Shown piece by piece: positions 1-7,751 of a DNA stretch of 40,391 nt. The stretch is from positions 1-40,391 of the forward strand of contig CACPHA010000009.1 in NCBI GenBank assembly GCA_902633655.1, given 5' to 3'. The translations under genes were made by a program, and so were the position numbers. Source of the stretch: Paracoccaceae bacterium (GTDB lineage Bacteria; Pseudomonadota; Alphaproteobacteria; Rhodobacterales; Rhodobacteraceae). The notes beneath the pieces are model-generated. The model searched no databases. It was given only the letters and a program-made list of their open reading frames with translations, and was not told the origin of the DNA. Position 1 is the stretch's first letter, and each line of letters starts with the position of its first letter.

Positions 1-2
1 CA

Positions 3-86
3 GTTGGGGTAGGGCAAGCCTATGGAAAGGGCCATGATTTGCAAATTAAGTCCAAATGGATGGAAAAGATAAATAAGTATGATTAG
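3..86 (+). CDS. C-terminal tail of a gene cut by the window edge
   Basis: One frame is open from the left edge to a TAG at 84-86 and reads VGVGQAYGKGHDLQIKSKWM followed by EKINKYD. The composition (Gly-rich, then basic and amphipathic) looks like a real protein end rather than random reading. Only 27 residues are visible, so no family can be named. It would converge on the DUF924 gene, whose stop lies 43 bp further on. Confidence 0.4.
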   Translation, partial: VGVGQAYGKGHDLQIKSKWMEKINKYD

Positions 87-128
87 CGTTCATAATGAAT
101 TCACGTTTATTTTTGGATAGACAATCCG

Positions 129-884
129 CTATTTGATTTTTTCGTCGATTGAAAGGTTTCCACCAGCCCAGATAGGCAAGTTTTCCTTATCGCTTAGCCA
201 AAGGTGCTCTTCTTCAGTGTTCGCTCGCCCAAATTCAGCATTTCTTTGCGGGTACCTCCCAAACTTTTCTAGAACTTCGCGGTGCTGTCGTACTGCCTGT
301 TTGTTACGGCCATCAAACAAATTAAAGTTAGGATAGGCTGAGATAGCAATATCAATAATCTCACAAGCGCGTTCCAAATCGCTTAAGTCTTCAGAATGTG
401 CCAAAGCCCACGGAAGTAAATAGAGTAGTGCTGCGGGCAGTTCTAATGTTGCTTGAATTGCATCTTCTTTCACGAGTTCGCGTACTAACTGCCTGCCAAG
501 TGAATCAAAAGAAAATGCTTCTGGTGTGCCGCGAAAACAGGAGCGTGATAGTTGGTCAGCCAATAATACTTTCGCCACCTTTCCCTCAACCGTGTCCCAT
601 TCCTCTCCAATCAAGGTTGGCGGAGTAGCCTTGAGTTCTCGAACTACTTCTGCAAAAGGCTGACACAGCTCGTCTAATGACTTACCGCTTGCAAACCAAA
701 TGTTTAAAAGAGGATCTACAAATTCTTCCGTACTTAACAGCATGCGACTTTCAGGATCAGCAGTGTCGCAGGCACACATATAGTTTAAAACGCTACGGGC
801 AGATCGGGGGTTCTTCAGCGCGTTGAGAACTGCAGGTAAAGTATGCATTTCCTCGGCAGTCAAGTGTTTCGACGGTAACATCAA
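129..884 (-). CDS. DUF924 family protein
   Basis: A 251-aa protein of the DUF924 family (PF06041), a helical TPR-like family of unknown biochemical role that is common in proteobacteria. The family core is clear in the second half: ADQLSRSCFRGTPEAFSFDS around residues 110-130, LPWALAHSEDLSDLERACE around 157-175, and HREVLEKFGRYPQRNAEFGR around 200-220. The N-terminal ~50 residues are less typical and could include a later true start. It is a single gene with no close co-directional partner. The family assignment is secure; the function is not known. Confidence 0.85.
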   Translation of the reverse strand: MMLPSKHLTAEEMHTLPAVLNALKNPRSARSVLNYMCACDTADPESRMLLSTEEFVDPLLNIWFASGKSLDELCQPFAEVVRELKATPPTLIGEEWDTVEGKVAKVLLADQLSRSCFRGTPEAFSFDSLGRQLVRELVKEDAIQATLELPAALLYLLPWALAHSEDLSDLERACEIIDIAISAYPNFNLFDGRNKQAVRQHREVLEKFGRYPQRNAEFGRANTEEEHLWLSDKENLPIWAGGNLSIDEKIK

Positions 885-886
885 TC

Positions 887-1388
887 ACCTTCTTTGAACT
901 ATATTGAGAGCTTTTTTAATTACCCTATGACACTAGAAACAGTCACTTTGATCGTGGTCCGCGGACCGTGGAACTTGGAAAATGGCGCACCGGGGATGGG
1001 GTTCGATGCCCGTCCCAAGCGCCAATTTGTGACGGTTCCCAATTATATCAGTAGGTTAGCATAACGGTAGTGCAGGTCAACTATCAAAACCTTACCCGCA
1101 ACCTTACCTGCACTTCAATCTGCGAGAAAAAAAACGACAGGTGCCCGTGAGCCACGGCTCGCGGAGCAGGACTAAGGCTCAATCAGAATTGAGCAAAAAC
1201 TGGTGGGCGGTTCACGGGCCGCGGGCCAAGGGCTGGGTTTAGGTCTGATATCCTGCGAGAGGATGATACAAGAAATGCTGAAAAATTTCTGAAGTAAGTA
1301 ATGCTGCAGCTAGTGGAGCCAAAGACAGATAGCACAGGCTATAAAGGCGGGTTGTTGACGATAGCTCCGATTGAAAAACAAATTTCAC
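887..1388. other. Gene-free 500-bp interval with GC-rich inverted repeats
   Basis: No reading frame here looks coding. The interval is richer in GC than its surroundings and holds several inverted repeats. There is a perfect 12-bp palindrome GGTCCGCGGACC at 956-967. A two-part hairpin spans 983-1024: outer TGGCGC/GCGCCA, inner GGGATGGG/CCCGTCCC with one G-U pair, and loop GTTCGATG. GTGCAGGT at 1070-1077 pairs with ACCTGCAC at 1106-1113. ACCTTACC is directly repeated at 1089-1096 and 1101-1108. The 983-1024 element resembles a tRNA T-arm plus CCA end but has an 8-nt loop, so it is not called as a tRNA. Confidence 0.5.
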
Positions 1389-1742
1389 TTAACACTCGAT
1401 CCAGTAAAAAAGACTAAAAAAAAATGCAACAAGTATTGAGAGGCACAATGCTGACGCCTTTGCAGCTGACAGGGCGAAAACAATACCATTCATCCACCAA
1501 AATCCAGATGACATTTTATATTCAAGAAATTTAAAAACTAAAATCGCCAAGGTGCAGTAAATTAGTCCAAGCCTAATTACGCATTGCGTTAAGAATGTGT
1601 TGGTAAGAGGCTTTGAGAATTCTATAAGAAACTTATTGGCACAAAACAGGATTGGATCAGTAAATTTAAGCGGGTTTCCTCTAATCAGAATAACGCCTCC
1701 GAGCCATCCCATATTACTCCTATGACAGTCAAATAATGGCAT
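1389..1742 (-). CDS. Hypothetical small membrane protein
   Basis: A 117-aa frame with at least two hydrophobic spans: LGLIYCTLAILVFKFL near residue 60 and ALCLSILVAFFFSLFYW at the C-terminus. I do not recognise the family. Its ATG lies directly beside the 18-bp repeat at 1745-1762, so the repeat would sit in its leader. No good Shine-Dalgarno sequence is seen. It may be a truncated relic: the stretch GVILIRGNPL resembles SYLLFRSNPL in a degraded frame at 14549-14830. Low confidence that it is expressed. Confidence 0.3.
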   Translation of the reverse strand: MPLFDCHRSNMGWLGGVILIRGNPLKFTDPILFCANKFLIEFSKPLTNTFLTQCVIRLGLIYCTLAILVFKFLEYKMSSGFWWMNGIVFALSAAKASALCLSILVAFFFSLFYWIEC

Positions 1743-1744
1743 AG

Positions 1745-1762
1745 TTTTAGAGGGCTAAGACA
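1745..1762 (+). repeat. Direct repeat copy 1 (18 bp)
   Basis: TTTTAGAGGGCTAAGACA occurs here and identically at 5755-5772 in the same orientation. The flanks on the left side also share scattered identity (ATTATTT when read on the minus strand). The two copies enclose the 4-kb segment of decayed oxidoreductase genes. Confidence 0.75.
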
Positions 1763-1851
1763 CTCAGTCACTGGTATCGTGGATAAGGGGCTAGATAAGT
1801 TTATTATTTCAGTGACATCATTTACAGAGGTTATTTTAGATTAATCATGAT

Positions 1852-2649
1852 TTGATCGTGAAAGCCGCCAGACAAGTAGCATTTACTAGGGGCGACCTTT
1901 CCGGAATTGGTCTCGCAGCAGCAATTAAAATGTTGGAACGAAGTGTCGCAGTATGCGTTGCATCTAGAAGAGCTAAAACTTCGCGTGCTAAGAATGCTCA
2001 AGATCGTATCGAAGCGGTCGCATCTAAAACACAAATACATCGTCTGATTCGTCAGCTAGATTTACAGAACCCTTCCAGCGTTGATCGCACAGTAAGTACA
2101 ATTGACCATGAATTAGGTCCAATAAGTATTCTTGTGAATGCCGCTGGAATTTATAGTCATCAGCCTATTTCCTCACATGATTAGGAAATTTGGAATAGTA
2201 CTCTTGGTAGTAATCTTACAAGGCCCTTTGTAGTAACCCGTGCGGTTTGGACTCAAATGCTTAAAGCAGGTCGAGGAAGGATAATAAACATAGCTTCGAC
2301 TGCTTCACACAAAGGAGCGGAAAACTATGCTGCTTATTGCGCCTCAAAGGCAGGTTTGCTCGGACTTACCCGCGTTACGGCACTATAGGGTGCGAAAGTT
2401 GGAATTCTTGCGAATAGTATAAGTCCTTCTTGGGTTGATACTCCGATGATGGCAGCGAGCATGGAGCGTTAAGCCAAAATCTATTCTAAAAGTGCACTTT
2501 CAATTTACGAAGAGGTAAAAGCCAGCAATTCGCAAGAGAGGATAATTTCACCCGAAGAAATAGCAAAGCAGATTATTTGGCATGCATTAGATGCACCTAG
2601 AGCAATTACTGGTGAAGACATTCTTATGACCGGCGACGCAACCTGGTAA
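1852..2649 (+). pseudogene. SDR-family dehydrogenase/reductase, inactivated
   Basis: One frame reads as a short-chain dehydrogenase of about 265 aa (FabG-like) but carries three in-frame stops, at 2182-2184, 2386-2388 and 2470-2472. SDR landmarks remain: a damaged N-terminal cofactor motif (RGDLSGIGLA, where TGxxxGIG is expected), LVNAAGIY, the catalytic region YAAYCASKAGLLGLTRV (YxxxK intact) and the C-terminal ITGEDILMTGDATW. No intact ATG fits the start: the nearby ATG at 1847 meets a stop one codon later. Because all pieces stay in a single frame, decay seems to be by point mutation. It lies inside the repeat-bounded 4-kb segment with other oxidoreductases, so it probably once served the same catabolic route. 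Confidence 0.9.
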
Positions 2650-2758
2650 CCCGATCTAAGATAATTTTTTACCGAAGTGATACCATTCAGCTACGCAACT
2701 CAACAAATCAGAACCTACGGGCCGCCAATTATTATCAGACACTCCTACCATCGAGATA

Positions 2759-3913
2759 TCATTCTCTAATTGCCTGATAACAGAGTTTATGGAAGTGAAA
2801 GACTAAGTGTTCACTCTGGTTTGGAAGATTTTCATCGATTAAATAGCGGCCGGATCCAAAGCCGAAGGAGTGGAGGCCTTTTTGGTTTGTTACATTCAGC
2901 TCGATATCCTCTGGGCCAAGCTGTGTGTTCATCCACGCAATTGCTGCCTTAGTAACATCTGGCACTTCGCGACCCTTTGGCACATAATAACCAAACCGAA
3001 GTAAAGACTTTTCCGGCGCTAGCGGAATCATAATGAAGGTGCCAATCATATCCGTGTAAGGAAATGAATAAAATGTAGTATTCGGCCATAAGCCGAGATT
3101 GAAAAACCAGTCAGTTTGCCATGTTGCGCCTTCAAGAGGTTTACCATAAGCGTGCGAAACTTCAGTATTGGGAGGTCCAGTATAGGTCCACCACTTGTCA
3201 AAAGCTGTAAGTCTGTAATCTTTAAAATCAATTAATGCGGCAAGATCCTTGTGAACAGGCCCGCTTAGGTCAAAGTGATAACCCTCGATGGAATTCTCTT
3301 GGATCACCTTCCAGTTTGCGTCAACAATAAAGTCTGTTTCCTCAAGTAGCTCCACGTTATCCATATCGGGCAGGAAACGGTGCAAAATTTTTTCTGAATC
3401 CGCGGCCAATTCAGATATTGGCTGGGCATCATTATCGAGCGTTATATATACCCAGCCAGCAAAAATTTCTAACCTAACTTTCTTCAGGCTATGGTCTTCC
3501 TTAGAAAAATTGCTCAGATGCTCAGTGCGAGGCGCTGCACGTAGTGCGCCATCCAAATTGTAACACCAGGAATGATATTTACAGCGTAGAACACCTCCAA
3601 CCACGCCGCGGCGCTCAGTCATCAATCGGTTGCCCCTGTGGCGGCATACGTTATGCCAAGCATGAATATCACCCGATTTATCGGTGGTTACGACGATGCT
3701 CTGTTCAAAAATATCCTGTACAATGTATTTGCCGGGCTCATTAAATTCGTTAACGTGACCGACTAAGTGCCAACATTTCATGAAAATCCGTTCTTTTTCC
3801 TCAGCAAAGATGGAAGGGTCGTAGAAAAACGGAGCTGGAATGGTTGGTCCATTTACTGGATCGCTATAATCCCAGGTAAGATCAGTCTGACTGAATGGTT
3901 GATCGGTTCCCAT
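2759..3913 (-). CDS. Rieske [2Fe-2S] ring-hydroxylating oxygenase, large subunit
   Basis: A 384-aa protein with the two-domain layout of the alpha subunit of Rieske non-heme iron oxygenases, which insert oxygen into aromatic or quaternary-amine substrates using electrons from a separate reductase. The Rieske cluster ligands are visible as C90-x-H92 and C111-x2-H114 (NVCRHRGNRL, CKYHSW). The mononuclear iron site follows NWKVIQENSIEGYH, with H213 and probably H221. These lie eight residues apart, against five in naphthalene dioxygenase, so the loop is longer than in the textbook enzymes. AAAGGACT precedes the ATG. No reductase or beta subunit gene is nearby; its neighbours are a dead SDR gene and a dead TauD-type gene. 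Substrate cannot be deduced. It appears intact. Confidence 0.88.
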   Translation of the reverse strand: MGTDQPFSQTDLTWDYSDPVNGPTIPAPFFYDPSIFAEEKERIFMKCWHLVGHVNEFNEPGKYIVQDIFEQSIVVTTDKSGDIHAWHNVCRHRGNRLMTERRGVVGGVLRCKYHSWCYNLDGALRAAPRTEHLSNFSKEDHSLKKVRLEIFAGWVYITLDNDAQPISELAADSEKILHRFLPDMDNVELLEETDFIVDANWKVIQENSIEGYHFDLSGPVHKDLAALIDFKDYRLTAFDKWWTYTGPPNTEVSHAYGKPLEGATWQTDWFFNLGLWPNTTFYSFPYTDMIGTFIMIPLAPEKSLLRFGYYVPKGREVPDVTKAAIAWMNTQLGPEDIELNVTNQKGLHSFGFGSGRYLIDENLPNQSEHLVFHFHKLCYQAIRE

Positions 3914-4069
3914 TTATAAAGTCCTTTTTTCGCCACGACTGAAGATTATCGTGATGAAAGAATATTTTCCAAGTTAATTCTTGACTTAGGAAACTAGTCT
4001 TTTCCACCTTTTTAAGGTCTTTATAAACGTTATGGAATTTGTCTTATGTTGGGTATAAAAAGGTTGATA

Positions 4070-4890
4070 ATGAGTGCGTGGGTTACAGAAAGAATGGCGG
4101 GGCATTGCGGTGCGCGTCTGAGTGGAGTGTCACTTTCGAGTGCTACTAATTCTGATTTAGAAAAACTGGTCGGCTCTTTTTGCAAATGGTGTTATATAAA
4201 TGCCAGGTCAAAACTTAACTCCCAAGGATCACATCAGGCTTGCTGAATTTTTCGGTGAGATAGATGTTAATCGTTTCTTTGCGCCCGTTTTAGATTATCC
4301 GCTAATAGCAGAATTCCGCACTTCAGCGAATCAAAGCGAAGTCATTGGTGGGACTTGGCACGCGGACCACTCTTAAGACTAGGCTCCGGCGATGTCTTCA
4401 ATCGTTAGCGCTCGGCAGGTACCGCCCTATGGGGGGATACAAATTTTGCTTCAATGGCTGCCGCCTATCGTGCGATGTCTCCTGGATTGCAAAAAATGCT
4501 ATGCGGTTTAAGTGCTTGGCATTCAGACAGCAGCTTTCTCGATAGCAATGTGGCATTGGAAAATAACCCAGACGCTTTTCGCGATCCTGTACTTCACCCA
4601 GTCATAATAAACATCTGGTTACTGGTAAGCCATGTTTTTATGTTAATGGAGATTTTACAAATCATTTCGAGAATTGGAGTATCGACGAGAGCACATCCTT
4701 GTTAGAGTATATTTATGGATTTGTAACTAAACCAATTTTTACTGCGAGAGTAGAATGGGAGCCTGGTATGGTCGCAATTTGGGACAATAGATTAGTGCAA
4801 CATTATGCAACGGCAGATTATTCCGAACATCCATGTCTCATGCATCGAATAAAGGTTGAGGGAGTCCCGCTAGAAGGTTTCGATTATTAG
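4070..4890 (+). pseudogene. TauD/TfdA-family 2-oxoglutarate dioxygenase, frameshifted
   Basis: Fragments in all three forward frames join into one TauD/TfdA-type Fe(II)/2-oxoglutarate dioxygenase of about 275 aa. The start is ATG 4070 after AAAAAGG, giving MSAWVTERMAGHCGARLSGV. The frame changes near 4180-4206, where GQNLTPKDHIRLAEFFGEID begins. The HxD iron motif is present as GGTWHADHS but is followed at once by TAA (4374-4376). A run of six G near 4434, where seven would keep frame, shifts again before FASMAAAYRAM. A further shift near 4610 leads into GKPCFYVNGDF. The last part holds the distal His (NRLVQHYATADY). At least three frameshifts and one stop make a product impossible. Confidence 0.88.
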
Positions 4891-4929
4891 AGTAAGAAAC
4901 CCCATCTGCTCCAATATCTAAGAGGTCAA

Positions 4930-5169
4930 ATGAAAAAAATTACTTGTGCAGAATTAGGTGGTGGCTGCTACATATCCCTTTTTGCTGGAAGCGTTGAAGA
5001 AGCAGCAAAACAGGGTCAAGAACACACAATGCAGATGTTTAAGCAAAGAGACAAAGCTCATCTTGATGCGGCGGAAAAAATGAAAACTCTGATGTCTTCT
5101 CTACGAAAAATGGATAATTGGATGGAGGATAGACGAGCCTATTCCAATAATCTCATCGCCGAACGCTGA
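4930..5169 (+). CDS. DUF1059 small protein
   Basis: A 79-aa protein whose first half matches DUF1059 (PF06348-type small proteins): MKKITCAELGGGC with two cysteines, then AGSVEEAAKQGQEH. Function of the family is unknown; the paired cysteines suggest a metal or redox site, which is inference. AGAGG lies five bases before the ATG. The charged helical C-terminus is longer than usual. The next gene begins four bases after its stop, suggesting co-translation. It seems intact even though the gene before it is dead. Confidence 0.75.
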   Translation: MKKITCAELGGGCYISLFAGSVEEAAKQGQEHTMQMFKQRDKAHLDAAEKMKTLMSSLRKMDNWMEDRRAYSNNLIAER

Positions 5170-5173
5170 CCAA

Positions 5174-5674
5174 ATGCACAACATACTCATAGCAATGGTG
5201 ATAACGTTCGCTACAGAGGCGGCGTCTAAAGAACAATGTGATGTTTTAGGCTCTCTTCAAGCTGATTCAATGGCTGTTGCAGAACCAGTTGATTTTGTGA
5301 ATATCGAACCCTTAGCGCTTATTGAGGCGTGTGAAAGAGCGTTAATAAGAGATGGCGGAAATAAGGCTCGATACATTTTGCATAGAGCGTGCGGCTATTG
5401 GAGGCTTGGTGAAAGTTCTAAAACTATTGCAGAGATAAAACGATCTCATGCACTAGGTTACCCTGCTGCTACGTTTGCTCTCGCTACAGTATATTTTCTT
5501 GGAGACGATACCGAACAAAATTTTGCAAAAGCAGAAGAGTTGTTTTTACAAGCTTATGACAAAGGCGTGTTTTGGGCTGCACGTGGGCTTTCCGCAATCT
5601 ATTCAGATGAGTTTTCTGTTTTTTCAACGAGCAAAAATCTGTTGAATGGTCGACAAAGTTTGATACTGCAGTGA
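5174..5674 (+). CDS. Sel1/TPR-like exported protein
   Basis: A 166-aa protein with a short hydrophobic N-terminus (MHNILIAMVITFATEAAS) that could be a signal peptide. It then has helical repeats, the clearest being ATFALATVYFLGDDTEQNFA continuing to KAEELFLQAYDKG (residues ~100-133), which fits the Sel1 repeat pattern. Sel1 proteins are protein-binding scaffolds. Only one or two repeats are visible and the end (LLNGRQSLILQ) does not look like a repeat, so it may be truncated. It starts four bases after the DUF1059 stop without its own clear ribosome site, so it is probably coupled to it. Specific role unknown. Confidence 0.6.
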   Translation: MHNILIAMVITFATEAASKEQCDVLGSLQADSMAVAEPVDFVNIEPLALIEACERALIRDGGNKARYILHRACGYWRLGESSKTIAEIKRSHALGYPAATFALATVYFLGDDTEQNFAKAEELFLQAYDKGVFWAARGLSAIYSDEFSVFSTSKNLLNGRQSLILQ

Positions 5675-5735
5675 AAGCTTGAGAACCGGTAGACTCAATT
5701 CAGACGCTTGTTAGCATCTCAAGCTCACTCCTTTT

Positions 5736-5753
5736 ACCAGAAATAATTGCTTA
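5736..5753 (+). repeat. 18-bp repeat shared with 24926-24943
   Basis: ACCAGAAATAATTGCTTA occurs here and identically at 24926-24943, where it lies inside a small coding frame. Here it stands one base before the direct repeat at 5755. In one frame both copies read TRNNCL, so this may be a relic of the same small gene. Confidence 0.5.
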
Positions 5754-5754
5754 A

Positions 5755-5772
5755 TTTTAGAGGGCTAAGACA
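5755..5772 (+). repeat. Direct repeat copy 2 (18 bp)
   Basis: Identical to 1745-1762 and in the same orientation. It lies 20 bp beyond the stop of the MFS gene, which is read leftward, and marks the right edge of the 4-kb segment. Confidence 0.75.
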
Positions 5773-5792
5773 GTCGGTGCAGCTTCGAATGT

Positions 5793-6968
5793 TTATTCGT
5801 CTGGGTTTGCATGGAGGCGCACCCACGAGATCACTAGATAGAAGACGCCGATGCTGATCATGAAAATTGGTAGGCCAAGCCGAATGTTAATATCAAGTAG
5901 AACACCTGCAATCCCGGGCCCCATAAGGTTTGCAGCTTCAAAGATGATTACAAAACCGGCATTAGCCGCAATAATTTCGCCGTTAGCGAACCGTTTAGAG
6001 AGCATAGCAAGTCCTATTGAATAAAGTCCGTAAACAAGACCCGCCCCGAGGAATGCTATTCCAATGGCGATGACGATTGAATCCAGGAAAAATGGAATTA
6101 GACTACAAAGAGAAAGACCAGTCGTAGCGACGATAATGCTTACTTTAAGTAGCCCATAACGATCGGCGACGATGGCGATTGGGTATTGTAGAAGCATTGT
6201 ACCAAGCGCCATTGCTGGAACAAGCGCCAGAGCTAAGACTGGCTCGGCATCAGGACTCCGCGCGACCATCGCTGGAACGAGGTTGATCAAAGCAAGATCA
6301 ACTCCACCGGCAACGATACAAGCCGAGGCAACGGTTGGTGCTCTTCGGATCAAGAGCAAGGGCGATCCGCCGCTAGAAAATTCTGCCTTTGGTTCGTGTC
6401 TGCGAAGTCTGTAAATGGGCCAGGCCGCAACAAGTAAAAACAAGGCGATTAGGTAGAATGGTGTTGGTGTGGAAAAACCGAATAACCAGATGATGGCTGG
6501 GCCGGCGGCGAAGCCAACAGAAATGCCGGTGGCATAAATTGCCATTACCCGTGTACGTCCGTGGTCTGAAACGATATTTGCAAGCCATGCTTCGGTTAGA
6601 ACCCAATGCAGGCCAATGCCTAGCCCACCGGCGAACCGGATCGCCAGCCACGCAGCGCAATTTTCGGTGTAGCGAAATAACACCGTCATGACTGCGGCGA
6701 GAACTAATCCAATATTTATTGTGACAACATAGCCATATTTTTGGGTAAGTTGTGGTGCAAAATACGCGCTGCAAATGATACCAAGCGCGCTGGTGCCGCT
6801 AACAATGCCAATTTTTTGGAATGAAACTTCTAGGGTTTCCATCCACAGAGCGATTAACGGCAGATAGCCACCGAATGCTGCGCCAAGTGCGATTGCTGAC
6901 AATGAAATCATAGCCATGCCCGGCGCAATGGTCATGGAATCTGCGGCATTGGTTGATTTACGGAACAT
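5793..6968 (-). CDS. Major facilitator superfamily transporter
   Basis: About 391 aa with twelve predicted membrane spans in two halves, typical of a drug/sugar-efflux type MFS permease. Family features are GFAAGPAIIWLFGF (a motif-C-like Gly/Pro segment in the middle of the first half) and the charged ADRYGLLK loop in the second half. I place the start at ATG 6968 (MFRKSTNAADSMTIAPGMAM) because the 23 residues upstream of it (MTHFLRLENSCEASDILLFF...) are unlike an MFS N-terminus; no strong ribosome site helps decide. It is a lone gene next to the repeat-bounded segment. Direction of transport and substrate are unknown. Confidence 0.85.
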   Translation of the reverse strand: MFRKSTNAADSMTIAPGMAMISLSAIALGAAFGGYLPLIALWMETLEVSFQKIGIVSGTSALGIICSAYFAPQLTQKYGYVVTINIGLVLAAVMTVLFRYTENCAAWLAIRFAGGLGIGLHWVLTEAWLANIVSDHGRTRVMAIYATGISVGFAAGPAIIWLFGFSTPTPFYLIALFLLVAAWPIYRLRRHEPKAEFSSGGSPLLLIRRAPTVASACIVAGGVDLALINLVPAMVARSPDAEPVLALALVPAMALGTMLLQYPIAIVADRYGLLKVSIIVATTGLSLCSLIPFFLDSIVIAIGIAFLGAGLVYGLYSIGLAMLSKRFANGEIIAANAGFVIIFEAANLMGPGIAGVLLDINIRLGLPIFMISIGVFYLVISWVRLHANPDE

Positions 6969-7037
6969 AAAATGGCCAAAAAAGAGTAAGATGTCAGAGG
7001 CCTCGCAAGAATTTTCTAAGCGCAGAAAATGGGTCAA

Positions 7038-7672
7038 CTCCCAATCGTATCACTCCCCAAACATCTGAAGCTTTGGCCAGCGTTTTATCTTCTAACAAAA
7101 ATACTAATACGTGTGTTTTGTCATGCTTTTTATTCTGCTTTTCATTTAAAATTCCCTGTTTTCGCTAATTAAATTCCCTGTTAAATGCGGAAGCAAAATC
7201 AGCTATGCCCAATAAATACTGAGGTTTGAGGGCCACATGGAAGCTGTTTGCGTTTAATTGCCCTGTTATTTTCCCTGTTAACAAGGAATTTTGTGAGAGC
7301 AGGGAGCTTTCAGCACTGAGCACAGCGCCACTAAGCAAAACCCAAGTCCCAAAGTCAATGGACCATTGGCTACGTGTCGGTTTTTATATTTCAACAGGTT
7401 AGAAAAAGACATTGCCTGATCGACTATGAAAAACTTAAGTGGAATTTACACGCAAAGGGTGTCGAATTCCGAAATTTTGTAGCCCGCTATGGAAAGCAGG
7501 CAAGCAACCGTCGGATGGATCACCGCGCCAACGGGGTCGTTGAAATCATTATTAATTGTTGCGTTGTGAGTGCTTTTCATGGGATGCAATTCGGGGATTA
7601 ATACATTTTAAAAACCTATCACAGTCATCTTAAAGTTATTTTTCATGATTTTATCGCCTCGTTTTGTTTCAG
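7038..7672. other. Gene-free interval with clustered CCCTGTT motifs
   Basis: Nothing convincingly coding is present. TTCCCTGTT occurs at 7152-7160, 7174-7182 and 7271-7279, with a shorter CCCTGTT at 7261-7267: four copies in 128 bp. Read on the minus strand they give repeated AACAGGGAA. A 75-codon frame at 7374-7601 lacks family features and is left out. Confidence 0.5.
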
Positions 7673-7694
7673 TTTGCAAGTCAGCTTGTGCAAA
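7673..7694. promoter_or_regulatory. Imperfect inverted repeat, possible operator
   Basis: TTTGCAAG and CTTGTGCAAA face each other across four bases; one inserted T breaks the symmetry. The element ends three bases before a promoter-like -35 hexamer at 7698, so a repressor or activator bound here could control the PreA-like gene. No regulator gene lies nearby. Confidence 0.4.
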
Positions 7695-7697
7695 GAG

Positions 7698-7726
7698 TTG
7701 ACTTTTGAGGGATTTTTTTTTACCAT
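7698..7726 (+). promoter_or_regulatory. Candidate sigma-70 promoter of the PreA-like gene
   Basis: TTGACT (7698-7703) and TACCAT (7721-7726) are 17 bp apart, five of six and four of six matches to consensus. The gene starts 26 bp further downstream after GGGAA. Confidence 0.45.
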
Positions 7727-7751
7727 TAAGTAAAAATCGGGAATTTTTTAA

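Noticed and set aside
983-1024. tRNA or tmRNA 3' end
   Set aside because: The T-loop-like loop has eight bases, the T-stem is mismatched in tRNA register, and no matching 5' acceptor strand, anticodon arm or tmRNA tag frame was found; kept only as a structural observation.
7374-7601. 75-codon rightward frame
   Set aside because: No family features, no ribosome site and composition like a chance frame.
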